Origin: Anisakis pegreffii
Lineage: Eukaryota > Nematoda > Chromadorea > Rhabditida > Anisakidae
DNA: 64,000 nt
Direction: 5' to 3'
Assembly: GCA_035041965.1 (NCBI GenBank)
Contig: JAPYMA010000155.1
Coordinates: 1-64,000, forward strand
Part shown: in pieces, positions 50,601 to 60,713 of the stretch
Numbering within the stretch: position 1 is the stretch's first letter
Layout: each line of letters begins with the position of its first letter
Program-made: the position numbers and the translations under genes
Notes under the pieces: model-generated
Databases searched by the model: none
What the model saw: the letters and a program-made list of their open reading frames with translations, nothing else
What the model was told of the DNA's origin: nothing

Positions 50601-50774
50601 ATTTTATCGCTCACTTCTAATCGATATTATTCCGATCGAAACATAGAATATACTCATGCTGAGTGCTGCTTCAAGGGGATCGTGTCGAACGAGGACGTTG
50701 CCAATTCACGCTACCAACCTCCAGCGCAATCGCTCCTATTTGATGGTTCTACAATCAGTTTTGTGAATTGTTGA
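41122..50774 (+). CDS. FAM91 family endosome-Golgi tethering protein
   Basis: Exons in phase: 41,122-41,281, 41,389-41,540, 41,603-41,845, 41,915-42,068, 45,368-45,474, 45,565-45,722, 47,049-47,224, 47,319-47,452, 47,531-47,617, 47,710-47,879, 47,930-48,017, 48,078-48,302, 48,442-48,517, 48,996-49,272 and 49,804 to about 49,963. A last exon with [16 protein letters not shown] stops at 50,774. Family marks include [101 protein letters not shown] and CIFGIPLFD. In animals FAM91A1 joins TBC1D23 and WDR11 in capture of endosome-derived vesicles at the trans-Golgi (family knowledge). Exon 8 codes for a poly-Ala/Thr stretch from a CAG-like repeat. One intron holds an antisense RTE element, another a hAT element. 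The junctions between 49,963 and 50,600 are uncertain. Confidence 0.93.
42407..43492 (-). pseudogene. RTE reverse transcriptase, C-terminal part
   Basis: This open part begins just after an in-frame TAG. It includes motif A ([13 protein letters not shown]), the loop with [11 protein letters not shown], the catalytic [11 protein letters not shown], and [11 protein letters not shown]. After these comes the thumb-like region with LLYGSETWA and [13 protein letters not shown], which is typical of RTE and related elements. The catalytic residues are intact although the full frame is not. Confidence 0.88.
43493..44746 (-). pseudogene. RTE endonuclease/RT, middle part
   Basis: The frame from 44,746 runs 417 residues to a TAG at 43,493-43,495. 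It starts at [10 protein letters not shown], the GDFNA motif of the apurinic-like endonuclease, and contains GSDHRLLRA, another endonuclease motif. The early RT motifs follow: [32 protein letters not shown] and [16 protein letters not shown]. The true upstream endonuclease part continues to about 45,170 in other frames because of a frameshift and a further stop. Confidence 0.88.
45789..46996. mobile_element. hAT-type non-autonomous element, 1,208 bp
   Basis: A perfect 8-base target duplication GTCGCATC flanks it (45,781-45,788 and 46,997-47,004). The ends are TAGGCTTTGCA and, on the other strand, TAGGGTTTACA. Both subterminal regions hold repeats of CCCGGGATC in both orientations (four or five on each side). 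The middle contains a 128-codon frame (45,958-46,344) with no recognisable transposase motif. An 8-base duplication with TAGG/CCTA-type ends fits the hAT superfamily. It lies in a FAM91 intron. Confidence 0.85.
47651..47695. repeat. (AAT)n microsatellite in FAM91 intron
   Basis: Pure AAT/TAA repeat between exons 9 and 10 of the FAM91 gene. Confidence 0.95.
50336..50424. mobile_element. hAT-like MITE, 89 bp
   Basis: The ends are TAGTGTTCGTCGGGGA and, on the other strand, TAGTGTTCATTGGGGA. They are flanked by CTCCAGAG (50,328-50,335) and GTCCAGAG (50,425-50,432), an 8-base target duplication with one mismatch. The centre is GC-rich, with runs of C and G. It lies near the 3' end of the FAM91 gene, probably in an intron. 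Confidence 0.75.
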
Positions 50775-52464
50775 TGTGTCGTTCATGCGAACAGTGGATT
50801 TCAAACGAGCCGCGTGACAACGGTGATGAGCAGCACATCAACCTTATTGAGGCCATAATCAATCAGTCGATCGAATAGACTGTGATATCAGTATCACTAG
50901 TGTTACTGCTGAATGTTGTGTCACTTTAATCTCGTCCGATTACCGTGTCGATAATTGTTCATTCAAAACATTTTCCACATGAAATATTCCCACATTATGT
51001 TTACTTTCCATTGGTGTATCGTTAGTGAATATTCCATAACGTTGTGAGTCACATTTCTCTTATTGGTTAATTCAGGTTTCATGTTTGATTTCAACTCGAG
51101 TCGGTTACCATCCCAACTCGAGCCTTATTCGTATTATCAACTTATTGCTAGTATTGTTAATCTTATTATTGTCTTTTTTATCGTTGCTGTTGGAGTGGAA
51201 TTTCGGCTTACAACCATGATTCTTTCCAAAAATTTGGCTGTGACCTAAATTGTTCTTAAACCGAAGCAAGTTTCAACATTGGAGAGTGAAATAATGCGTG
51301 TCAGTTGTCGATGAAAAGAATCTCTATTGATTACATAGAACATGAACAGCTTAGTTTACAGATTACATCTGGAGTGAGGATAGAATTTCTGATGGGAATC
51401 CAAATCATTTCGTGCGAGTAGTTATCTCTAAAGAGTGCTAAAATCTGATTCACTTCCCTTCTCGTTCACCGACGATTCCTCTGCTCAAAATATCCCTTCT
51501 TGAAGACCCCTTCTTCCACCATTGGAGAACGAGAAAACACACTACATCGAACGTCAACAGTGACTGAATTAATGCACGAATGTTGTTACGTAAGCCGAAC
51601 AATACTATGTGGCGACCGAAATCCTATCTCGAATCCCCTTGTACGCTTGATTCTGCTTCAGAGCATGATGAAACATTCCATAAGTCTGAACGAAAATAGT
51701 TGTAAACCAAAGCAAAAACTGTTTCGGTCGCTGCGAGAACTGTTTCAAAGCAGTATTATTCATATGATGCTCTAAAATTATGCCACTTATTGATATCGAT
51801 ATTGATATGTACGTCTGTGATTGCATTCGTTGAGGCAGCTTATTGTCAATAAAATAGTTTGATGTTGCTTGGCGTTGTGTATGGGGGAATGAAAATGGTT
51901 TTAAGCAGTATAATTCAAGTAAAATTCTGAATCGGCGCATTTGTGAACAATGCATGCAATGACAAAAATAATGCCTAGAAAAACGATGTTATGCAACGAA
52001 TGTTCTGACAGCTTCGGCTGCACGCAAACGTTGATGGGTATACGTATGTAATTGGTGAACCAAAACACTAACACTAATTGTAAGGTTGTATTGTGTTGAC
52101 AGAGGATTGATTACTTTCGCAGTAAGAAATATTAATCGGCGTAAGAGAATTGATGTAGAATCTCAAGTTCGTCAGCGGTGTCCGACTTCAAAGTTTTAGC
52201 GAGTCAATCACGAACGAAGCAACTGTTTTCGGTAGCGTTCCCATCCCTGGTTATGAGAAAGATTCCCGATGTAACCATTAGATTACGATAAATATTTGTT
52301 TTCATACAAATATTTGTTCAAATTCAGGTTGCATGATAGCGGTTTTACGAGCCGAAACATCGCACGAACGCTTTCATGTTGTACTTCAACATCCATACAT
52401 AGACCACGAAGACACACAACAACAACAAAAACAACAATCAATTCAACTTCGTAAACATACTCAA

Positions 52465-52570
52465 GTAGTTTCCGGACTATAAGGCACACTTAAAAGCCTT
52501 TGATTTTCTCAAAAAAAAAACGATAGTAAGCCCTATAAACCGAAGCGCTTTACATATGGATCAATTCTGC
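52465..52570. repeat. Imperfect hairpin repeat
   Basis: GGACTATAAGGC near 52,474 is answered by GCCCTATAAACC near 52,530, forming an imperfect inverted pair around an A-rich centre. It resembles hairpin-type MITE ends, but element borders are not clear. Confidence 0.4.
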
Positions 52571-52604
52571 TTACTGACCTCGAAGCGATTTTGTGTGGTT
52601 ATAT

Positions 52605-52908
52605 GACTGAACATAACCATTGCTCACGCCGAGCGTCATAATTCTCCTAACTTAACAATTGGCGACAATATTTAAAAAGATTTCTATTGTACTCAATCTT
52701 GGCAACAACAAGGTGTACAACATTCCGTCTAATTTTTATATTCGCAATAGAGAGAATTTCAGTTTCTTCTCTATGCACGCCAATCGTGACCACTGAACAT
52801 AACCATTGCTCACGCCGAGCGTCATAACTCTCCTAACTTAACAATTGGCGACAATATTTAAAAATATTTCTGTTGTACTCAATCTCGGCTACAACGTGAT
52901 GTATATCA
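52605..52908 (+). repeat. Tandem duplication, period 186 bp
   Basis: About 115 bases starting CTGAACATAACCATTGCTCA at 52,607 recur at 52,793 with few differences (GTCATAATTCTCC against GTCATAACTCTCC). A third, much more diverged unit may follow near 53,005-53,060. Confidence 0.85.
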
Positions 52909-53240
52909 CGATTATAAATTTTTCCTATCGGGTGGATACCAGTTCAAATTATCTGTTGCATTTTTTCACTTAACACGAAATCGAAAATCTCGAACATCTC
53001 GATTATTGGCAAATATATTTTTGTTCTCCTGGATCAGCGCTACAAAATGATATATGAATTACCCGGATTTATTCCCGCTGAATAGGTAAGAAATTCACAT
53101 TTCTGAACATATATCAAATGAAAATCCCACTTCCGTCACTTGGCGAACTGTCACCTTCCCACGAGCGCTGCCCAACGTGTGTACGCAGTGCGGAACTAGG
53201 GCGGGGTCATGATCTTGGCGCATCCTCTTTGCCGACTCCG

Positions 53241-53270
53241 CCCCTGCGTTTTTATGGCCAAGTGCGACGA
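53241..53270 (+). promoter_or_regulatory. Shared upstream motif of the BTB gene
   Basis: CCCCTGCG at 53,241 is followed directly by TTTTTATGGCCAAGTGCGAC, about 175-205 bases before the start codon. The same two blocks precede vps-20 at 37,011 and 37,029. An inverted partner (AGGGCGGGGTC near 53,198) could instead mean a small foldback element. Confidence 0.4.
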
Positions 53271-53444
53271 GGTCGTTCGCAAATCCGTTGACTTGTTACG
53301 ATTTCGTAAATAAGTACATCAATTAATTTGTTGTTGCTGTTTAAAAATTGCAAATCTTGTTGATATATACATAGTGATTGTGTTGTTTGGATAATTGTCA
53401 TCTTAAGTATGTCATTATCGTTGTGAGTTGAACTGCGAATTCAG

Positions 53445-56400
53445 ATGGACAAGGATATGAATTCGATGCCTTTGAATAGGCTCCAACAACATGCAGATAC
53501 CTTTTTTCAGTACGTTCAACATTTGAGAGAGGTATGTCAGTTTTATGATTGACTTATCGCAAAGCATTTGTGTGCATTGTATCACCATTACTTACTCATT
53601 CCGATCACTTTTATTGCAGTCTTGTGCAACTAGTGGTGTCGGCTATACCGAAGGAATGTTAACTGACTAATTTTATAGGTGTGGGTATAATATGAAAGTA
53701 TTGAATTGTCTCAATGAATTTAGAGAAAATATTCATTTCATTTAAATGAAATAATTAATGTTTTCTAAAATTTGTTCCAGAATGAGCGCTTTTTGGATGT
53801 AACAATAGAATGTAACGGAGAGTTGGTGGGATACGCACACCGTTTGGTATTGGCTGCATACAGCAATCATTTTGAAAGAGCATTGGCCAACGCGTCGTCG
53901 TATTCGTCGAATCTTACCCTTGATATTGATTCTAAAATTACAGGTTCGTTTGATTTGATATTCTTCGGAATTTTGTATGATTATGTGCTTAGGGTGATAT
54001 GAAGAAATAATTTCAGGAGTGCGGAGTGATGAAGTGGTCGATATAATAGAGTTTATGTATACTGGCCGTAGTGAAACGTCTCATCGAGCACGACGACTGG
54101 AATGTGCGCGTGGGTTAGGTTGTCGTTCATTGATAAATCTTCTGGAATCAAACGAAGCGATCTCGAATGAAGGTGTGATTCTCGAGGACAGTTTCCATTC
54201 ACATCGGTTGTTATTTGCTCTGGATCGATTCAAGTCCGATCATTTGTTCACTGATTCAATCATTTTTTGTCAGGTTTGTTCATCCATTCGCTTAGTAGAT
54301 GAATGTAATTATAGATGTTCGAGCACTATTGGTATGGTGATTTTTGTCTGCTGACAAATAATTGGTAGGATAATAACGATAGTGATGAGAATATTGTTAG
54401 TAATAGTGGAGGAGTGGTTTGGGGAGTGGATGTATCAGCGTATGGAATAAACAGGCAATTATACTCAATGACAAAAATCAAGATACCAATTCTGCGCATC
54501 CACAAGTCGCAATATTTGAAAATAACTCGTCGTTCCTTTAGTCTCAAAACGGATAGATTATTATGCGTTATGATTGATTTGTAGAGTTGAGTTATATTCA
54601 TCATTGTGCCGAATTTTAGAATGTGTCAGTATTACGATGTCATCGATTAGTGTTATGTGCTTATAGCAGGCATTTCGAGAATGCTCTGTATGATACACAG
54701 GATACGGCTATTGTTAATGTCGATATTAATGCTTATGTCACTGGTGTGGGCAGGTACTTTTATTGTTATCATTATTGAGTAATTTCCGTGAGATGGCTAC
54801 CAGTTCATGAAACTTAAATGCCCATCTTATAATAGAATATTGGAAAGGTTGCATGTAGTGCTGAAGTCAGTTCAAATTGGTGAATGGTCGTTTTTATGTG
54901 ATGCAATATAAAATGATAGAGAGATGATATTAAGCTGATAGTGAAGATGATAAATAATGGTATTGATTATAGTATGGACATTCGCAACATAGTAGATTTT
55001 ATGTATACGGGTTGTGTGCGAACGACATCGCGACGGTTCTTGGTATTGCGGCAAGCTGCGATTGCTTTAGCTGTTACCAGATTAGTGGACGCTATCGATG
55101 AAGAGCTTTACAAGGATAGTGCTGTTCCTAACGATAATACTACAGCTTTACATTCCAATAGTAGAACTACGAATTGCGATATTGATGGTCAGTTTATAGC
55201 CACTCTTATTGCTGTTTGCATTCGGATGTTATTCACTCAACAAGCAAATATGTGTAGACTGATTGAACTGAAGTGATAGTTGAAGATATGTGTAGCGAAG
55301 AACTGATGACAAGTAGTGATGTGGCCACATCAACAACAACAACACGAGCTACTGATGAGGAACTCGTTGATGAATCTGAAGTTTTGTCATCGTCGTCATT
55401 GAATGATCATTTTGTGAAGAGTAAATTCAAGATCGGTTAGTTTTTGATGGTCATGTAGCTGACGTGTTTATAAGAGGTCAGCTTGCCCACCAACCCCAAA
55501 CTGAAGCTTACCCCTGCCCTCTACTGAAGTTTACCACAGGGCTTTCCCTGAAGTTAAGGTGCATGTTCAGTTAACATTGAAGCTTGAGTCGTGATGCTGA
55601 GGTTCATCCAGAGTTTATACTGTGATTTCTAACTCCGCTTTATCTTATGGGCACGTTCACTACAAGATTACCGTTTTTTAAAACTATCATTACCCCTGTC
55701 CCCTTCTTTAAATTATATGATTTGATTGTTTTCGCTTTACAGTGTTCAAAATTTGAAAAGATTTATGTGTTGGTGAGTGAATGTTGATGAATAACTTAAT
55801 AATTTAATGTATCTTTATTGTATGTAATACAATAAAGGAACTAATGTATAATCATTAAGATGAGAATACAAGTGAATTGGGATTAGATAACGACTGCTGC
55901 ATGATAAGTTTAAATGGTAATAATAAACAACAAGAAATGAGTTATTGTGAGATATACGAGGAGTATGTAGAAGGTCCGAGACACGGTCGCAAAGGAGGTA
56001 CGTATGGAATGAAGCAGCCGCTGTTATTGATCAAGGGACATGCCCGTGGTATGTTTATCAGTTATTTATTTTGTTCACGGTTGACACTGAATGCCTTTAA
56101 TGTACCTAATGTAAACGCATTATGAAATTGAAACAGTGATATATATCAGTTGATTGAATAGGGATGCGTGGTATGATTACTGTTGCAATAGGATGGCAAT
56201 TGATATTCAGTTATATAATTTGAATAGATGAGGGATGTTCGAAAGAAGTGTTCAATAAGAGTGGTGAACAGCAAACGAATACATCGGATCATATTCAAAT
56301 ACCTTCGATAACAATGTCTTTCATTCCAACTTGTAAACGAAAACGCTTGGTCGATAGCTTCGGTTACGGCTTGCCTGAGATCATTGCACCCAAAGATGTC

Positions 56401-57156
56401 ACCGTTCCTTTATTAGTCGGTGATCAACAGGTTATCTTCGTTATTTATTATTGTTGTTTCAATTGGCAGCTGTTATTTCTTACCATTATTATTTTATTTA
56501 TTATTATTTTGATTATCACTGTTGTAATTATTATTGCTGTTATTATTTTAATTGGTATTATTTTAATTATTATTATTGTTGTTATTAAATTATAATATCA
56601 TTAAATTATTACTATTACTGTTATTCAATATTTTAAATGCGAGTAGTATCATGCTTATAAGTGACACGAGTGCATTAATGAAGGTGATGATGGAAAAGCC
56701 ATTCAAATGTCCATATTGTGATCATCGAACGAAGGAGAAAAGTGCTGTGGAAAAGCATATTCGCTGTATTCATACTTTCGAAGCACCGTACAAATGTCGA
56801 TACTGCAATCAAGCCTTCAAAGTACAGAGTAATCTCGTGAGACATATACGTGCTCATACAGGTTAGTTCATAATTTACAGCAAATAAATACGCTTGCAAT
56901 CGATCGCCAACAAGATTATTGTGCTTCAATAATGAATGTTTCAGGTGAAAAACCATATCAGTGTAAGAAATGCGGTAGTTTATATGCAGATAAAAAGAAT
57001 ATGGATGCACATGTGTATCGAGAGCATTTGAAGATGAAACCTTTGGAGTGTTCAGAACGAGGTTGTAATGCCAAGTTTTGGAGATACGATCGTTTCGTTC
57101 ATCACTGCCGAAAGATGCACTCACTCGAAGTGAATCTGAATGAGCACTTGTTGTGA
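53445..57156 (+). CDS. Tandem-BTB zinc finger transcription factor
   Basis: Exons in phase: 53,445-53,531, 53,781-53,943, 54,017-54,273, 54,620-54,753, 54,973-55,187, 55,274-55,435, 55,860-56,048, 56,228-56,430, 56,684-56,861 and 56,945-57,156. The start codon follows TTCAG directly, a likely trans-splice acceptor. BTB domain 1 covers exons 2-3 (FLDVTIECNGELVGYAHRLV, then IIEFMYTGRSE). BTB domain 2 covers the end of exon 3 to exon 5 (LFTDSIIFC, VLRCHRLVLCAYSRHFENAL, then IVDFMYTGCVR). An acidic, Ser/Thr-rich linker follows, then a basic KRKRLVD that could be a nuclear signal. Four C2H2 fingers close the protein: CPYC..H..H, CRYC..H..H with the linker HTGEKPY, CKKC..H..H, and a last finger with CSERGC. 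It should bind DNA and recruit partners through BTB dimerisation. I cannot name an orthologue. Confidence 0.88.
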
Positions 57157-58247
57157 TTTGTTTGTTGATGTTGAGTTCAGTGGTTTCTGTATTGATAGAC
57201 TGATAAGTTGGGCTCAACAAGTGCATTGTTATTATTGTATAAGAGATTGATTTTTATTGTGTACGTTTGATGTGCTCTGTTATCGCGAGTCTTTTTCACT
57301 GTATTCGTTAGAACTGAATTATTTGCATCCCTATTGCAGTCATTAAATAAATTATTGATGGTGATCCGAGTCATGAACCTGAAAGTAACCGATTTCGATG
57401 GGATTTCTTTCAGTAACTTATCCAACTTTTTCGTTTAACCATTAATTCTATTCTGATATCTCATTTCGTTTCACAGATTCAGAGGGATAAACTACACAGT
57501 ACATGAATGTGGAAAATGATCAAAAAACACCCGAGTAATTCAATTTGGAACAAATAATAAAAACTAACTGTCTAGTTGAAATTCTTTATGGGCACAGGAA
57601 GAACAATTCATAGTCGGCATGTGTAGCACCTTATGACTGCGATTCAGCAATTTCTAAAAATACTATGAAATTCGAATGGGAATTGAGAGTTGGCCTGGTG
57701 AATGTTACAGTCAGTAGTCATAATTGCTAAGTGCTGCAAATACTAAAATTCTTACCCATTCAGGCGTGTGATATATAGGTGGGATATATATCTTTTTCTA
57801 GTCGAGATTTATTGGCTTGCACATTTATCGGGAATGCTAACTTAGAGGACGGTGCGGTGAAGGGTGGTGGTCAGGTCTTTAATGTTTGAGACGTATTTTC
57901 AGTACAGGTTTTTCCGGTAATCGCGTTTTCCGACGGGGAGTAAAATGGAAAGGAAGTTGTTGATGTTTATAGTGAAACGAGTTTTTGATATCCCAAGTGA
58001 AAATAATCCCTCATGACTATAGGATGTGATGACGAAGTGCATGAACAGCGTGCTGGACACTTGGTTAAGAAAGAGGTCTAGTGGTTGAAAATGAAACGAG
58101 TTGAACAGACGTGAATTCATTTATTGCTGTCGGTGACATCTCTCTATCAGAATGTGCTATCGGCACTTTGCGTGCTCCAACCTACCGTGTCAGAGCAAGT
58201 ATCAAAACCGGCACAAAAACACTATATTCCAAGTGAAAGTCAGTGTT

Positions 58248-58470
58248 ACCTGGATTACCTGGATCAGCCAGGCTATCAAACGTTTGTAACGTTGCTGGCC
58301 ACAATTTTCGCGTTTCTGTACACATTGTTTTAGCCTTAATTTACGCCACCCCGCTGGCCAGGCGAGCAGGCCAACCGAGCACAACCGAGTAATTAATTAG
58401 TTGCCGTGAATACTTTGCAAAATCAATTGTAGCCAAATACCAACCCAACAAGTAATCATAACTCTAATAA
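58248..58470 (-). mobile_element. SINE-like RTE derivative, copy 2
   Basis: Same 223-base structure as the copy at 27,691-27,913, in reverse orientation. It has a shared leader (CAAAGTATTCACGGCAACTA), the RTE 5' head (CGCCTGGCCAGCGGGGTGGC), the identical junction (GTAAATTAAGGCTAAA), and the RTE 3' tail ending in AATCCAGGT repeats. It is about 2.2 kb from the telomere. Confidence 0.85.
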
Positions 58471-60617
58471 ATGTTCCGCCGATCGCTCGCTTCGATTGAC
58501 AAAACAACCATTCGATGTCCAAGTAACAATAACAAATTCAGTGTTGCAGATTTGCAAAATATTCAGTTGAATAGGTGGGTCAAAAATATGTGCACATTTT
58601 CGTTAGCATACTTCCAGATTCGACACCATGTTTGTTTGCTTAAAATTCGTATTGTTACGCATGTTAATTGGATCATTGCTCACCTTCCTTCTACATTTGT
58701 TAAACGCTTGAAGTGCGTAGTATGCAGCTAGGATGATCTGTAATAGTTCAGAGCATATACAAAGATACGATCTATGAACACATAACTGCATAAAGACTTT
58801 GAAAGTCTTACTGATCGTGAGTTAGTTGGCTTGATTTCGCCTGTTTGGAACTGAATTCTGATGCTCTGATGCAAAAGAAATGTTGATTAGTGGTCAGACT
58901 TGCTTCACTTCGAAGAACCTACACTCTACTGTCAGCTCAGTTTCGGCTGTAAACTATCCAACTTGCTCCATTCAACTGCCAGTGTCTGGCTGCCAGTAAA
59001 ACATTTTAAGACTGACGATGAGTTCGTACCCGAACGGTGTTGTTTCCTCTAATCTTCTTTACCGTTGATTTGTGTCAGTGTGGAGGATTTCGGCTTTATG
59101 ATACTGTTACGGGGCAAATTTTTCATTGACAATTGAGCACTCCTGAGTAAACCTACTGACCCCGTAGAATTTTCAGTATTAGTACATTTGCTGTTCTAGT
59201 GTTAGGCCTATTTTTTGATCTTCTGGTCCCTTTGAACTCCCTTTTTGATCTCCTTCGAGAATTTTTTGTCTCTAGTTCCGAACGCTTCGGGTCTTTTGCC
59301 GAACAAAAGCCTCGTTTCGAATCACCTTGTAACTATTTCATTACTGAAATTAGTTTAGAAGTGCGCGAAACTCAAAACACTGGTAGAACAGAAGGATTTC
59401 GAAAGCTTGCATTGAAGATCGAGCCCTCAAATGGTTTTTTTTACACAGAGTTGAAGATGAATTCATTTGTTATTCATCGAATTATAGCTTGAAGTATTAT
59501 TGGCAAGTGTTTTTCAACAGAAAAATTTAAATACTGCCAAACTGCAAACGCTATCGAAAAACCCAGAGAAATTGCGTACGTTTCGAAGACAGTCTTGTTC
59601 AATACCTCGGAAGTTTGGTGAATTTATCGGTAAATGCTAGCGATGAAGAGGCATCCTTGATGCAGACAGTTTCAGAAAAGTGGGAATAATTCCGTTTCTC
59701 AGCTCGAATTCTTCCTAGATTGCCTCTATGGGCACCTCTTCGCTCAGTTGCCATCATTCCTTACAATGATTGCAACTGAACCTTTTCTGTCGTAAACTTG
59801 ATGAAACGTTTTCAGTTAGTCGAGACAAGGGGCATTTTTAAGAAATTCTTAAATCTTCAGTCAACAAAACAAAATTTATTGTTGGAAACAACTGAACCTT
59901 CACAATCAGTATTCTAAATGAATCGTCCAAGATTGAATTAGTAGCATCAAGAACTCAGAAGAAAGAAAAAAAGAACAGGATGAGTGAGCGATAATATATC
60001 AAATTTGCCAGTCAAGATGTGGAACAAGAACTCGAAGACTTAACTCAAAACACAGTCGAAACCGTATAAAACGGTATAAATGTAGTGAAACAGAAGATTA
60101 TCGATGGTTCAGGAAGCTGAAAGCTGAAAGATCTCGATTATGGTTCTTTTCACCTGTTCGCTGTTCATTCTATGGATCATCCATTTCGATCAGTTTTGTG
60201 CCCCCAAAAAACGAACGATACAAACGCAAGCGAATTATTAATTCAGGAAACCCTTATGGAAAGCAGCCAACGCAAACTATCTCATCAGTGCATCTAAAAC
60301 TTCTGAAATTCACAAGGATTTTTCTGCACTAATCCATCGCTCGCACAATACATCCAATGGCAAAATCTGGTCAATTTCGGTCCGCATGGATCGAAATTAA
60401 CTGGGGAGCAATTACTTGAGAGAGAATGGAATATTTAAGGCATTCATAAAAGGGCACAGAACATAGCAATAAAATACATAAAAAGAACACTTCATTCCAC
60501 ATAATGAATAGTTCAATAAGTCTTATACCATAAACACTTTGCTCAATAATTTTTACTGCGTATCAACTCATACGGATGCAGCAGCAGTGCTTTTTTACAA
60601 GTGCTCTTTTGCCTTTG

Positions 60618-60692
60618 TACGCCTAATCGTAAGTCTAAGCCTAGGCACACGTCTGAACGTAAACGTCAGCCCAAGCCTAAACACCTGAAAAT
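60618..60692 (-). repeat. Reverse-orientation telomere-like units
   Basis: CGCCTAAT, AAGTCTAAGCCTAGGC and CCCAAGCCTAAAC occur within 75 bases. GCCTAA is the complement of TTAGGC, so these are degenerate units pointing opposite to the main array that follows. Confidence 0.45.
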
Positions 60693-60713
60693 GGTCGGCA
60701 ATTTGATGAGGCT

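Larger units (their letters stand above)
50775..53444. other. Intergenic region between FAM91 and BTB gene
   Basis: No supported gene. It contains a hairpin-like repeat (52,465-52,570), a tandem duplication (52,605-52,908) and a GC-rich segment with an upstream motif at 53,241-53,270. Short frames at 51,063-51,248 and 51,500-51,955 carry no recognisable domain. Confidence 0.45.
57157..60713. other. Subtelomeric region without genes
   Basis: About 3.5 kb separates the last gene from the telomere. It holds a SINE-like element (58,248-58,470) and, near 60,618-60,692, telomere-type words in reverse orientation. A 97-codon frame at 59,199-59,492 has no domain support. I saw no satellite or subtelomeric gene family. 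Confidence 0.5.

Noticed and set aside
59199..59492. 97-codon frame near the telomere
   Set aside because: Composition is ordinary, but there is no start context, domain, signal peptide or partner exon. It is compatible with chance.
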